This document shows, in pieces, positions 56,083-64,000 of a stretch of DNA of 64,000 bases. The DNA is taken from positions 2,542,001-2,606,000 of the forward strand of contig NZ_JBEPOO010000001.1 in assembly GCF_040546815.1 (NCBI RefSeq), given 5' to 3'. Each line of letters starts with the position of its first letter. Position 1 is the stretch's first letter. A model generated the notes under the pieces. That model was not told the origin of the DNA, did not search any database, and saw only the letters and a list, made by a program, of their open reading frames with translations. Origin of the DNA: Devosia sp. 2618. GTDB taxonomy: Bacteria; Pseudomonadota; Alphaproteobacteria; Rhizobiales; Devosiaceae. The translations under genes were made by a program, and so were the position numbers.

Positions 56083-56485
56083 TCACGACGTACCGACCGA
56101 TCTGACGCGCAATCAGGGGCTGGTGCTGGGCGCGCTCAACCATTCGGTGGGGCCGCTGAGCGCCTATGACATTCTCGACAAGCTGCGCGCCGATGGGCTG
56201 CGGGCGCCGTTGCAGGTTTATCGCGCGCTGGACAAGCTGGTGGAACGCGGGCTGGCGCATCGGCTGGAATCGCTCAATGCGTTCGTCGCGTGTGCGGACG
56301 AGCACTGCCATCGCAAGGGGCTGATTGCGTTTGCGATCTGCGAGGGGTGTGGGAAGGTGGATGAATTTGCCGACGCGGTGATCGAGGATCGGCTGGGCGA
56401 CTGGGCAGGGGCCAAGGGCTTCAAGGTCGAGCGGACGACGATGGAAATCCGGGGCAAGTGCGCGGAGTGTGCGCTGGCGGCTTAG
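56072..56485 (+). CDS. zur: Zinc uptake regulator Zur (Fur family)
   Basis: The 137-residue protein has the Fur-family winged helix (YDILDKLRADGLRAPLQVYRALDKL) and the structural zinc Cys pairs (CEGCGK and CAEC), with a further CADEHCH cluster. Its place at the end of znuC-znuB with an overlap of 11 bases, beside Zur-type operator sites, identifies it as Zur rather than Fur. It should repress znuA, znuCB-zur and probably aztD when zinc is plentiful. Confidence 0.94.
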   Translation: MAHSHDVPTDLTRNQGLVLGALNHSVGPLSAYDILDKLRADGLRAPLQVYRALDKLVERGLAHRLESLNAFVACADEHCHRKGLIAFAICEGCGKVDEFADAVIEDRLGDWAGAKGFKVERTTMEIRGKCAECALAA

Positions 56486-56500
56486 GGGCACGCTACCACT

Positions 56501-56675
56501 TCCTTCTCCCCTTGCGGGAGAAGGTGCCCCAAGGGCGGATGAGGGGCTCCTTCAGGATGTCTGGCATGGGATGGCTTACGCCATTCGAGCACAGCTCTCA
56601 TGGCCTTCTCACCCTGTCATTTCTGCTGAACGCAGAAATGCCGTCGCTCTCCACAAGGGGAGAGGGGAAGAAGTG
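56501..56675. repeat. Composite repeat with a variant hairpin module
   Basis: Host arms CTTCTCCCCTTGCGGGAGAA and CTCCACAAGGGGAGAGGGG enclose a version of the module at 33294: the framework CTCATGGCCTTCTCACC is shared, but the inner hairpin is replaced by CATTTCTGC-TGAAC-GCAGAAATG. It lies between the convergent zur and rsmD genes. Confidence 0.78.
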
Positions 56676-56686
56676 AGCGGAACGCG

Positions 56687-57244
56687 CTATTCCCCGAACG
56701 TCAAAAAATGCACGGCGGCGGAGCCGTATTCGCGGCGATCATCGAGGGTGAAGCCGGTCGGAATTTCGATCTCCGCATCGACGCTTTCTTCGAAGACGAT
56801 GGTGGCTTCCGGGGCGAGCCAGCCGCTGGCGGCGATGCCGGCAAGGGCTTTTTCGCCCAGGCCGTGGCCGTAGGGCGGATCGAGAAACACCAGATCGAAC
56901 TGACCGAAGGTGCCGGAAACGCCGAGATCAGTAGCGTCGCGGCGCAGAAGCTTGGTGATGCCCCCTGCCCCGAAGGCTTCGATGTGATCGCGGATCAGGC
57001 CACGCGCTTCGGCGCCCATATCGACGAAGGTGACGTGGCTGGCGCCGCGTGACAGGGCTTCAAAGCCCAGCGCGCCGGTGCCGGCGAACAGATCGAGGAC
57101 GCGCACGCCGTCAAAGACCGGGCCGATGCGGCTGGAAAGGATGTTGAACATCGATTCACGGACGCGGTCGGCCGTGGGGCGGATGGACTCGTCGGATGGC
57201 GAGTTCAGCTGCTTGCCACGGAATTTGCCGGCAACGATGCGCAT
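56687..57244 (-). CDS. rsmD: 16S rRNA (guanine-966-N2)-methyltransferase
   Basis: The 185-residue Rossmann-fold methyltransferase modifies G966 of 16S rRNA. The N-terminus MRIVAGKFRGKQL, the SAM loop VLDLFAGTGALGFEALSRGA and the catalytic DPPYGHG are diagnostic. It lies downstream of rluB on the same strand, separated by a palindromic repeat. Confidence 0.95.
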   Translation of the reverse strand: MRIVAGKFRGKQLNSPSDESIRPTADRVRESMFNILSSRIGPVFDGVRVLDLFAGTGALGFEALSRGASHVTFVDMGAEARGLIRDHIEAFGAGGITKLLRRDATDLGVSGTFGQFDLVFLDPPYGHGLGEKALAGIAASGWLAPEATIVFEESVDAEIEIPTGFTLDDRREYGSAAVHFLTFGE

Positions 57245-57258
57245 AACAAGACTTCCTC

Positions 57259-57350
57259 AGTAGCCCTCATGGTGAGCTTGTCGAACCACGAGGGCGTGAC
57301 ATCTTTGTGCCACGACCTCGTCCTTCGACAGGCTCAGGATGAGGTCTGTT
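57259..57350. repeat. Palindromic repeat between rluB and rsmD
   Basis: The gap contains GTAGCCCTCATGGTGAGCTT, GTCGAACCACGAGGGCGTG, then CCACGACCTCGTCCTTCGAC and AGGCTCAGGATGAGGTCTG, nearly the same arrangement as at 34551. Each half is an imperfect palindrome. Confidence 0.78.
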
Positions 57351-57392
57351 GTTGCTTCAGGCTCAGCATGAGCTTCTCTGTTGCTTCAAGCC

Positions 57393-59375
57393 TTACTTTG
57401 GACGACGTGGGCCGCCCGAGGATGGACGACCACCGCCGGAGGGGCGACCGGCACCGCCGGAGGGACGACCACCACCAGATGGGCGGCCTGCCCCACCGGA
57501 TGGACGACCTGCGCCACCAGTCGGACGACCACCGGGCTTGCCGAAGCCGCCTGGCTTACCGCCGAAACCACCGGGCTTGCCGCCGGCGCCGCCTGGGCGC
57601 GGACCGCGCTGAGGGGCTGCACCGTCACGCTTTGGCGCTGGCTTGCCATCGGCACGCATGCGGGGCTTGCCGTATGTCTTGGCCTCGGAGCCGAACTCGT
57701 CACGACCCGGACGGGCTGGACGGTCGCTGCGCTGCGGACGCTCACCGAAGGACGGGCGCTCGGAACGTTGTGGACGCTCACCGAACGATGGGCGTTCCGA
57801 ACGCTGTGGGCGATCGCCAAAGGATGGACGCTCGCCGTCCTTGCGGAAGCGGACTGGCTTTTCGGAGAAGTTGCGGCCGGGACGCTTGGCTTCGCCCTTG
57901 AAGGCTGCGCCTTCGCCGCGCTCGCTATCGGGACGCAGACGCGGCTCGAATACGCGCTCGGCGCCAGCCTCTTCACGACGTGGACCGCGTGGCGTGCCGG
58001 TGAACTCGCGACCGCGTGGCGGACGTGCGCCGCCCTCTGGACGGGGCGAGCGTGGACGATCACCAAACGACTTGCCGCCGCTTGGGCGCTCGCTGCGATC
58101 GCCGGATGGACGACGATCATCGTCGCGACGCGGGCCGCGTGGCTTGTCGCCGAAGGACTTCTTCTCGAAGGGCTTCTTGTCGCCAAAGCTGGGCTTGGCA
58201 CCGAATGGCTTTTTGCCGCCGGCTGGGCGCGGGGCGCTTTTGCCGAAGGTCAGTGCCGACTGATCGTCGCGATCGGGGCGCTGCACGATGCGGGTATTGC
58301 GCTTGGCGACGAACTCTTCGGGCGCGCGGCCATCTTCGTCAAAATGGATGTGACGGGGTGGTGGCGCGTATTCGTCGTCCTGCGACTCGTCGCGGCGTGC
58401 CATTGGCTTGCGGCTGTCGAAACGGCCGGGGCGATCCTGACGCGGACGCTCAGCGCGGAGTTCTTCTTCGGTCTTTTCGGCGTGATCGGTGAAGCGGAAA
58501 CGCTGGCTGTCGATCTCGACGGTATTGGTGCCGCGACCGGTGAGACGGTCACGCGTTGGCTTGCCGACGAGGGCGTTGGCATTGATTTCGGACGGCATTT
58601 CGCTATCGAAATCGACGTCGGCAGCGTCGGCAAGCTTTTTGCCGAGCTGGTCGCGCAGCATCTTGGCCTTGACGGTTTCGACAGCGCCGACCGGAATATC
58701 GCCGAGCTGGAACGGGCCATAGCTGACGCGGATCAGGCGGTTCACTTCAAGGCCAAGCGCGCCGAGCACGTTCTTGACTTCACGGTTCTTGCCTTCGCGC
58801 AGCGACAGGACGAGCCAGACGTTGGACCCCTGCTCGCGCTCAAGCGTGGCTTCGATGGCGCCATACTTGATGCCGTCGATTTCGATGCCGTCCTTGAGCT
58901 TGTCGAGGGCAGCCTGGGTGACCGAACCGTGGGCGCGCACGCGGTAGCGGCGCAGCCAGCCGGTGGCAGGCAGTTCGAGAACGCGCTTGAGGCCGCCATC
59001 ATTGGTCAGCAGCAGCAGGCCTTCGGTGTTTATATCGAGACGCCCAACCGTGACGACGCGCGGCAGGCCGTGGACTTCGAGGGCCTCGAAAATGGTCTCG
59101 CGACCTTCAGGGTCCTTCTCGGTGACCACGAGGCCAGCGGGCTTGTGATAGAGCCAGACGCGGGTGCCCTGACGGGCAGCAAGCGGGGCGCCATCGACGA
59201 TGATCTTGTCGCGGTCGGTGACGTTAAAGGCTGGCGTCAGGACCTTCTTGCCGTTGACCACGACGCGGCCGGCGGCGATCCACACTTCGGCATCACGGCG
59301 GGAGCAAAGCCCCGAGCGGGCGATGACTTTGGCGAGACGGTCACCGGTATCGGGTTTGGCTGGAGCGTCGCTCAT
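57393..59375 (-). CDS. rluB: Pseudouridine synthase RluB-like with long low-complexity tail
   Basis: The 660-residue protein has an N-terminal S4 RNA-binding domain (LAKVIARSGLCSRRDAEVWI) and an RsuA/RluB-type catalytic domain with Asp114 in GRLDINTEGL, together about 250 residues. The remaining 400 residues are an extended basic tail: Arg/Asp/Lys-rich blocks, three 12-residue repeats of the type RPSFGERPQRSE (near 57723-57832), and a Gly/Pro/Arg-rich end. It should modify 23S rRNA; the tail probably binds RNA and is disordered. The plus-strand frame opposite is a shadow. Confidence 0.92.
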   Translation of the reverse strand: MSDAPAKPDTGDRLAKVIARSGLCSRRDAEVWIAAGRVVVNGKKVLTPAFNVTDRDKIIVDGAPLAARQGTRVWLYHKPAGLVVTEKDPEGRETIFEALEVHGLPRVVTVGRLDINTEGLLLLTNDGGLKRVLELPATGWLRRYRVRAHGSVTQAALDKLKDGIEIDGIKYGAIEATLEREQGSNVWLVLSLREGKNREVKNVLGALGLEVNRLIRVSYGPFQLGDIPVGAVETVKAKMLRDQLGKKLADAADVDFDSEMPSEINANALVGKPTRDRLTGRGTNTVEIDSQRFRFTDHAEKTEEELRAERPRQDRPGRFDSRKPMARRDESQDDEYAPPPRHIHFDEDGRAPEEFVAKRNTRIVQRPDRDDQSALTFGKSAPRPAGGKKPFGAKPSFGDKKPFEKKSFGDKPRGPRRDDDRRPSGDRSERPSGGKSFGDRPRSPRPEGGARPPRGREFTGTPRGPRREEAGAERVFEPRLRPDSERGEGAAFKGEAKRPGRNFSEKPVRFRKDGERPSFGDRPQRSERPSFGERPQRSERPSFGERPQRSDRPARPGRDEFGSEAKTYGKPRMRADGKPAPKRDGAAPQRGPRPGGAGGKPGGFGGKPGGFGKPGGRPTGGAGRPSGGAGRPSGGGRPSGGAGRPSGGGRPSSGGPRRPK

Positions 59376-59446
59376 TGAGGCGTACTTTCATGTCATGCGG
59401 GACCCATATGCCGGAGACATCTCTGGCGGGCGGCGCGGAAAAGACT

Positions 59447-59480
59447 AAGCGGCCGGATCATCCGGCCGCTTGATATTTGG
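59447..59480 (-). terminator. Terminator-like palindrome between the lipoprotein gene and rluB
   Basis: AAGCGGCCGGA at 59447-59457 and its perfect complement at 59461-59471 form an 11-base stem with a three-base loop. On the minus strand the stem lies 33 bases after the lipoprotein stop and is followed by AGTCTTTTCC. It probably ends that transcript before rluB. Confidence 0.7.
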
Positions 59481-59503
59481 AGCCAGGCGAATGCCTAGCT
59501 GAT

Positions 59504-60211
59504 CTAGTTTGTAATGTCGCTTTTGTTCAGGCGCGCGTCCTGCGAACCGATCATGCCCGAGCTGGTGACACCCGGTGCGGCAGCAGCGCGGAGCGCCTTG
59601 CGCACGGCTTCGGGGCACTTCGGATCGTTGATCGACACGACTTCGCCATTGCCGACGGCACAGACCAGATCGGCATTGCCGACGCGGGTGAAGTACTCTT
59701 CGGGTGGCAGGTAAAGCGGGCGGTTGCCATTGGTGCGAACGGCGATATTGGCGGCCTGCATGCGGGCGGTCAGGTGACGGGCTTCGGCCTCGGTCAGCGG
59801 GCGACCGGCGGTGGAGCGCAGATCGACGACCTTGGCATTGCGCAGGCGCTGCAGATCAGCCTCGGTCAGATTGCTGGTATCGATGCGGACGGTGTCGCTA
59901 TTGGCAGGCAGCTGGGCGGATGCAACCTGGGTGGTTGGCGCAGGCAGAGCCTGACCCGACTGTGGCAGCACAAGCGGCGCACGCGCAGTGGTGAGATCTT
60001 CCTTAGGCGCACTGCCTGGTAGTAGCCCGATGCCGCGTGCCGTGCTCGACATGACTTCGCGCTCAAAGGTGCCCACATCGGTCAAGGCATTGGTGCCTTC
60101 GACGGTGGTGCATGCCCCAAGAGCCACAGCCATGACCAGGCCCAGAGCAAGCAAACCAGCCCGGGATACGGCCCGACGAGCAGAGTGCTGCCCGGTCAAT
60201 CCATTACGCAT
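59504..60211 (-). CDS. Hypothetical lipoprotein
   Basis: The 235-residue product has a basic N-terminus, a hydrophobic signal segment and a lipobox ending ALGACTT, so Cys34 or thereabouts is probably lipidated. The mature part is Ala/Pro-rich for about 70 residues, then has a helical segment (LTEADLQRLRNAKVVDLRST) and a globular end with one Cys. AAGGA precedes ATG at 60211. It stands next to lspA, which would process it. No function is recognised. Confidence 0.78.
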   Translation of the reverse strand: MRNGLTGQHSARRAVSRAGLLALGLVMAVALGACTTVEGTNALTDVGTFEREVMSSTARGIGLLPGSAPKEDLTTARAPLVLPQSGQALPAPTTQVASAQLPANSDTVRIDTSNLTEADLQRLRNAKVVDLRSTAGRPLTEAEARHLTARMQAANIAVRTNGNRPLYLPPEEYFTRVGNADLVCAVGNGEVVSINDPKCPEAVRKALRAAAAPGVTSSGMIGSQDARLNKSDITN

Positions 60212-60310
60212 GAAACGTCCTTCAAGATGTCGGCCGCGCTTATAGCGCATTCTGGCGACTAAGACCAGATTCTGGCAGGAACGTGTTGTTCAAGCCGATC
60301 CGGCGCAAAC

Positions 60311-60330
60311 CGTTGCCCCGAGGCAACGAT
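60311..60330 (-). terminator. Small hairpin after lspA
   Basis: CGTTGCC at 60311-60317 pairs with GGCAACG at 60322-60328 around a four-base loop, about ten bases after the lspA stop on the minus strand. It is followed only by GTTTG, so it may be a weak terminator or simply a message-end hairpin. Confidence 0.4.
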
Positions 60331-60338
60331 CTCTGGCC

Positions 60339-60914
60339 CTAGTCCTTGGCGGTTGATATGGCGCGCTTGGGCCTGCCGAGGCCGAGCAGATCGGCGATGA
60401 GCAGCACGACACCAATGGTGATGGCGACGTCGGCGACGTTGAAAATATAGAACGACCACTCGCCCCAGTGAAAATGGAAGAAGTCGGCCACGCCGCCATA
60501 AATCAGGCGATCCAGCGCATTGGACAGCGCGCCGCCGATGCAGAAAGCCAGACCCAGACGTACCAGCGCCGAATCGGCGCGGACCCACCAGATCGACAGC
60601 GCGATGATGGCGAGGACCATCACAGCGCCCAGCGTCCAGACCGGCAAGCCATCAAGCAGGCCGTAGGAAATGCCGGTGTTCCAGACGAGGACGTAATCGA
60701 AAAAATCGGTAACGCGGAGCACTTCGCCGCCGCGCCAGCCGGTCATCGAGAACGGAATGTAGCTGCTGAAGACTTCGATGCAGTTGGAGCCGCCGATGGA
60801 AATACAATCGGCCGAGACCTGATAGGCCTTGTGGGCACGATCCAGCCCGAACGCGAGAATGGCCGCCGTCAGGGAGACGTAGACGGAGGGGTCGGTCAGA
60901 GATTTCAGATTCAT
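60339..60914 (-). CDS. lspA: Lipoprotein signal peptidase (signal peptidase II)
   Basis: The 191-residue membrane aspartyl peptidase removes signal peptides from prolipoproteins. It has four hydrophobic helices and the two catalytic Asp regions: NALDRLIYGGVADF and FNVADVAI. A longer loop after the first helix (ADCISIGGSNCIEVFSSY) is somewhat larger than in E. coli. It follows ileS closely, as in many proteobacteria, and precedes a lipoprotein gene. Confidence 0.95.
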   Translation of the reverse strand: MNLKSLTDPSVYVSLTAAILAFGLDRAHKAYQVSADCISIGGSNCIEVFSSYIPFSMTGWRGGEVLRVTDFFDYVLVWNTGISYGLLDGLPVWTLGAVMVLAIIALSIWWVRADSALVRLGLAFCIGGALSNALDRLIYGGVADFFHFHWGEWSFYIFNVADVAITIGVVLLIADLLGLGRPKRAISTAKD

Positions 60915-60917
60915 TTC

Positions 60918-60957
60918 GGGTACCCCCTCCTAACCTCCCCCTGATAGGGGGAGGAAC
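60918..60957. repeat. Half copy of repeat family E between ileS and lspA
   Basis: GGGTACCCCCTCCTAACC followed by TCCCCCTGATAGGGGGAGGA is one arm of family E, as at 23408. It nearly fills the 63-base gap between the two genes. Confidence 0.72.
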
Positions 60958-60977
60958 ATTGCTGTGGCTCTCAGACG

Positions 60978-63944
60978 TTACAGGCCGGCCGCAGCGCGTT
61001 CGCGCAGGGCCTGAGCGTCGCGGGGCGAGACGTCGGGGAATTCGGGGTCCGAGCCCACTTCCGGCAGGATTTTCCACGAGCGGGCGCAGCGGGTTCCCTT
61101 GGCCAGTTCTGGTACGACCGAGATGCCCGACACGTCGTCGAGGGTGAAGCCTTCGCCGGTGCCCGACACCACTTCGATATCCGAAGTGATGGCGATTTCG
61201 GCGAGGTCCTGGCCCTTAAGCGCCTCGATGTAGCGCGCATCGGCGATGAACACCTTTGGCGCGGCTTCGAGCGAGGAGCCGATACGCTTTTCGCGGCGTT
61301 CAACTTCGAGCGCCCCGGTGATGACGCGGCGCACCGAGCGGATCAGGTTCCACTTGGTGGCCAGCTCATCATTGAGCCATTCGGACGGCACTTCGGGGAA
61401 GAGGCGGAGGTGAACCGAGGAGCCCTCCTCGGGATGACGCTCAAGCCAGACTTCTTCCATGGTGAAGACCAGGATTGGCGCCAGCCAGGCGGTCAGGCAA
61501 TCGAACAGGTGATTGAGCACCGTGAGCGAGGCGCGACGCTTTACCGACGAGATCGGGTCGCAGTAGAGCGCGTCCTTGCGGATGTCGAAGTAGAACGCCG
61601 ACAGCTCGATGTTCATGAAGTTGGTGAGGAGCGAGACGATCTTGCGATAGTCGTATTCCTTGTAGGCCGCGCGGACCTGCATATCGAGTTGGGCCAGACG
61701 ATGCAGCATCAGCTGCTCAAGCTCGGGCATTTCCGCAAAGGACACGGCATCCTTGGCATCGTAATGGGCAAGATTGCCGAGCAGCCAGCGCAGCGTGTTG
61801 CGCAGCTTGCGGTAGCCATCGACCGTGGTCTGGATGATTTCCTTGCCGAGGCGCAGGTCTTCCGAATAGTCGGAGGACGCGACCCAGAGGCGCAGGATAT
61901 CGGCGCCGTACTGCTTGATGATGTCCTGCGGGGCAACCGTATTGCCCAGCGACTTGCTCATCTTCTTGCCGTCGCCGTCCATGGTGAAGCCATGCGTCAG
62001 CACGCCTTCATAGGGCGCGTGGCCATTGGTGGCGCAGCTTTCGAGCAGGCTGGAATGGAACCAGCCGCGGTGCTGATCCGAGCCTTCGAGATAGAGCGAG
62101 GCCGGGAACTTGAGGTGCGGCCACTTCTGCTTGTTGCGCAGAACGAAAGAGTGGGTTGAGCCACTGTCGAACCACACGTCGAGCACGTCCTTGACCATCT
62201 CGTAATCGGCCACGGCATAGTTGTCGCCCAGATAGCGCTCGGCAGCGCCAGGCTTGAACCATGCATCAGCGCCTTCTTCCTCGAAGGACTGTGCGATGCG
62301 GTGATTGACGACCTCGTCCTTGAGGATTTCGTTGGTCGCCTTGTTGACGAACACCGTGATCGGCACGCCCCAGGCGCGCTGACGCGACAGCACCCAATCG
62401 GGGCGGTCGGCGATCATCGAGCGCAGGCGGTTCTGGCCGGCAGCCGGGTAGAACTTGGTGGCGTCGATTGCATTGAGCGCGCGTTGACGCAGTGTATCGC
62501 CCGGTGCACCCATGATGTCGCGGTCCATATAGACGAACCACTGGGGCGTATTGCGGAAGATGACCGGCTTCTTGGACCGCCAGGAATGGGGGTACGAGTG
62601 CTTGACGCGGCCACGGGCGACCATGGCGTGACGCTCGGCAAGAGCGGTGATAACTCGGTTATTGGCGTCGCCCTTCTTGCCATTGTCATCGATGACGCGT
62701 GCGCCGTCGAGGCCGGGGGCTTCGTTGGTGTAGAAACCATCGTCGCCGACGACATACGGGATGGCGCTGTCGATGCCCTTTTCGGCCAGCAGTCGGCCGG
62801 AATTCATCCAGATTTCAAAGTCGTCGAGGCCGTGGCCGGGTGCGGTATGCACAAAGCCGGTGCCGGCGTCGTCGGTGACGTGTTCGCCATCGAGCAGCGG
62901 GACTTCGAAATTGTAGCCGTCGCCGAAGCCACGCAGCGGATGGTGACACTGGAGGCCCGACAAGACGGCTGGTGGCACGTCCTGCAGGCGCACGAAGGTT
63001 TCTACCTTGGCCTTGGCGAACGTTTCGGCGGCGAGCTTATCGGCCAGCACGTATTTTTCACCGACCGAAGCCCAATTGCCGTCTGGCGCGCCGGTGACCT
63101 CATAGAGGCCATAGGCAACCTTGGACGAGAAGGAGATCGCGCGGTTGGCGGGGATGGTCCAGGGCGTCGTGGTCCAGATGACCACCGACGCGCCGGTCAG
63201 GTGTTCGCGGCGTTCGAGATTGTCTTCGACGCCCGAGCCGGCGGTTGTGGCGATATGCGAGGTCGGGAACTTCACCCAGATGGTGTCGCTCTCGTAGTCG
63301 GCATATTCGATTTCGGCTTCGGCCAGCGCGGTGCGCTCGACCACCGACCACATGACGGGCTTGGAGCCGCGATAGAGCTGGCCGGAGTTCGAGACCTGCA
63401 TCAGTTCGCGCGCGATCTGGGCTTCGGCATCAAAGCTCATGGTGAGGTAGGGATTGTCCCACTCGCCGAGCACGCCGAGGCGCTTGAATTCTTCGCGCTG
63501 GATATCGACCCACTGCTCGGCAAAGGTCCGGCATTCCTGACGGAATTCGACGATCGGAACGTCGTTCTTGTCCTTACCCTTGGCGCGGTACTGCTCTTCG
63601 ATCTTCCATTCGATGGGCAGGCCGTGACAATCCCAGCCCGGCACATAGGCCGAGTTGAAGCCCAGCATCTGCATCGAGCGGGAGACTATATCTTTCAGCG
63701 TCTTGTTGAGCGCGTGACCGATATGGATGTTGCCATTGGCGTAGGGCGGGCCGTCATGGATGGTGAACAGCGGCCGCTGCGCAGCCTGATCGCGCTGCAG
63801 CTGGTAAATGTCCATGTCTTCCCAACGCTTGAGCCAGATCGGCTCGCGGTCCGGCAAGCCGGCGCGCATAGGAAAGTTGGTCTCTGGCAAAAACAGCGTG
63901 GCCGAATAGTCGGTTTCGGCGGCACCCGTGGCGGTATCGGTCAT
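60978..63944 (-). CDS. ileS: Isoleucyl-tRNA synthetase
   Basis: The 988-residue class I enzyme charges tRNA-Ile. The HIGH motif ([12 protein letters not shown]), the KMSKS motif (KKMSKSLGN), the CP1 editing domain between them and the C-terminal anticodon-binding part are all present; the C-terminal zinc finger is reduced to RCARSWK, as common in this order. ATG at 63944 was chosen over TTG four codons earlier; neither has a strong ribosome site. lspA lies downstream on the same strand. Confidence 0.97.
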   Translation of the reverse strand: MTDTATGAAETDYSATLFLPETNFPMRAGLPDREPIWLKRWEDMDIYQLQRDQAAQRPLFTIHDGPPYANGNIHIGHALNKTLKDIVSRSMQMLGFNSAYVPGWDCHGLPIEWKIEEQYRAKGKDKNDVPIVEFRQECRTFAEQWVDIQREEFKRLGVLGEWDNPYLTMSFDAEAQIARELMQVSNSGQLYRGSKPVMWSVVERTALAEAEIEYADYESDTIWVKFPTSHIATTAGSGVEDNLERREHLTGASVVIWTTTPWTIPANRAISFSSKVAYGLYEVTGAPDGNWASVGEKYVLADKLAAETFAKAKVETFVRLQDVPPAVLSGLQCHHPLRGFGDGYNFEVPLLDGEHVTDDAGTGFVHTAPGHGLDDFEIWMNSGRLLAEKGIDSAIPYVVGDDGFYTNEAPGLDGARVIDDNGKKGDANNRVITALAERHAMVARGRVKHSYPHSWRSKKPVIFRNTPQWFVYMDRDIMGAPGDTLRQRALNAIDATKFYPAAGQNRLRSMIADRPDWVLSRQRAWGVPITVFVNKATNEILKDEVVNHRIAQSFEEEGADAWFKPGAAERYLGDNYAVADYEMVKDVLDVWFDSGSTHSFVLRNKQKWPHLKFPASLYLEGSDQHRGWFHSSLLESCATNGHAPYEGVLTHGFTMDGDGKKMSKSLGNTVAPQDIIKQYGADILRLWVASSDYSEDLRLGKEIIQTTVDGYRKLRNTLRWLLGNLAHYDAKDAVSFAEMPELEQLMLHRLAQLDMQVRAAYKEYDYRKIVSLLTNFMNIELSAFYFDIRKDALYCDPISSVKRRASLTVLNHLFDCLTAWLAPILVFTMEEVWLERHPEEGSSVHLRLFPEVPSEWLNDELATKWNLIRSVRRVITGALEVERREKRIGSSLEAAPKVFIADARYIEALKGQDLAEIAITSDIEVVSGTGEGFTLDDVSGISVVPELAKGTRCARSWKILPEVGSDPEFPDVSPRDAQALRERAAAGL

Positions 63945-64000
63945 GAAAAGCGGCAATCGATAAGGAAGATTTGGCCGCCTTTTAGCAAGGCACGGGCGAT

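Noticed and set aside
57381-59378. 665-codon open frame on the plus strand opposite rluB
   Set aside because: Composition follows from the low-complexity codons of rluB on the other strand; no start signal.
13755-60957. Dispersed repeats as a CRISPR array
   Set aside because: Copies are scattered singly, palindromic and of several families, without regular spacers or cas genes.

Overview
This is a GC-rich chromosomal window from an alphaproteobacterium of the order Hyphomicrobiales (Rhizobiales), most likely Devosia or a close relative. The assignment rests on gene order and family content: the coxB-coxA-ctaB-coxF-ctaG-coxE-DUF983-SURF1-thrC-M16 block, small alphaproteobacterial families (DUF2093, DUF4170, DUF1127, an IalB-like protein), an Entner-Doudoroff zwf-pgl-edd cluster, the aerobic cobalamin route (cobN, cobO, cobW), and CbtAB and AztD homologues. 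It is an inference, because no rRNA gene is present. I see no transposase, integrase, phage gene, tRNA or CRISPR array.

Layout. 1-8.1 kb (minus strand): start of an M16 peptidase, thrC, and a complete aa3-type cytochrome c oxidase operon with its assembly factors and heme o synthase. 8.4-15.9 kb: IalB-like and PilZ proteins, a DUF1127/LysR divergent pair, xseA, DUF2093, an LpxB-related glycosyltransferase, DUF4170, a CysQ-like phosphatase and a possible DUF6101 protein. 16-26.9 kb: housekeeping genes ubiA, rsmE, glutamate-cysteine ligase, purD, a patatin-like hydrolase, tadA, mutL, and a fused VOC dioxygenase/hydrolase. 27-32.4 kb (minus): BadF-type kinase, zwf, pgl, edd. 32.6-50 kb: cobalamin region with cobU/P, cobD, cobQ, cobB, cobA, cobK, cobE, a CDF transporter, and an eight-gene run cbtB-cbtA-cobW-PhnA-like-membrane protein-cobN-P-loop kinase-cobO behind a clear cobalamin riboswitch. 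50-51.7 kb: small hypothetical genes. 51.8-56.5 kb: a zinc-uptake regulon (aztD, znuA, znuC, znuB, zur) with three Zur-box-like sites. 56.7-64 kb: rsmD, rluB with a very long low-complexity tail, a lipoprotein, lspA and ileS.

How the genes work together. The cox block makes and matures the terminal oxidase. The Entner-Doudoroff block converts glucose 6-phosphate to KDPG. The cob genes cover cobalt entry, cobalt insertion, adenosylation, side-chain amidation and nucleotide-loop activation, but the middle ring methyltransferases are not in the window. The zinc genes form a Zur-controlled high-affinity import set with a periplasmic metallochaperone.

The most unusual feature is a dense set of short palindromic repeats in most of the larger intergenic gaps. 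Copies of these families also sit in frame inside the coding sequence of cobN at four places, similar in principle to Rickettsia palindromic elements. Some of the intergenic elements are nested, with an 80-base hairpin module inserted at one fixed site of a host repeat.
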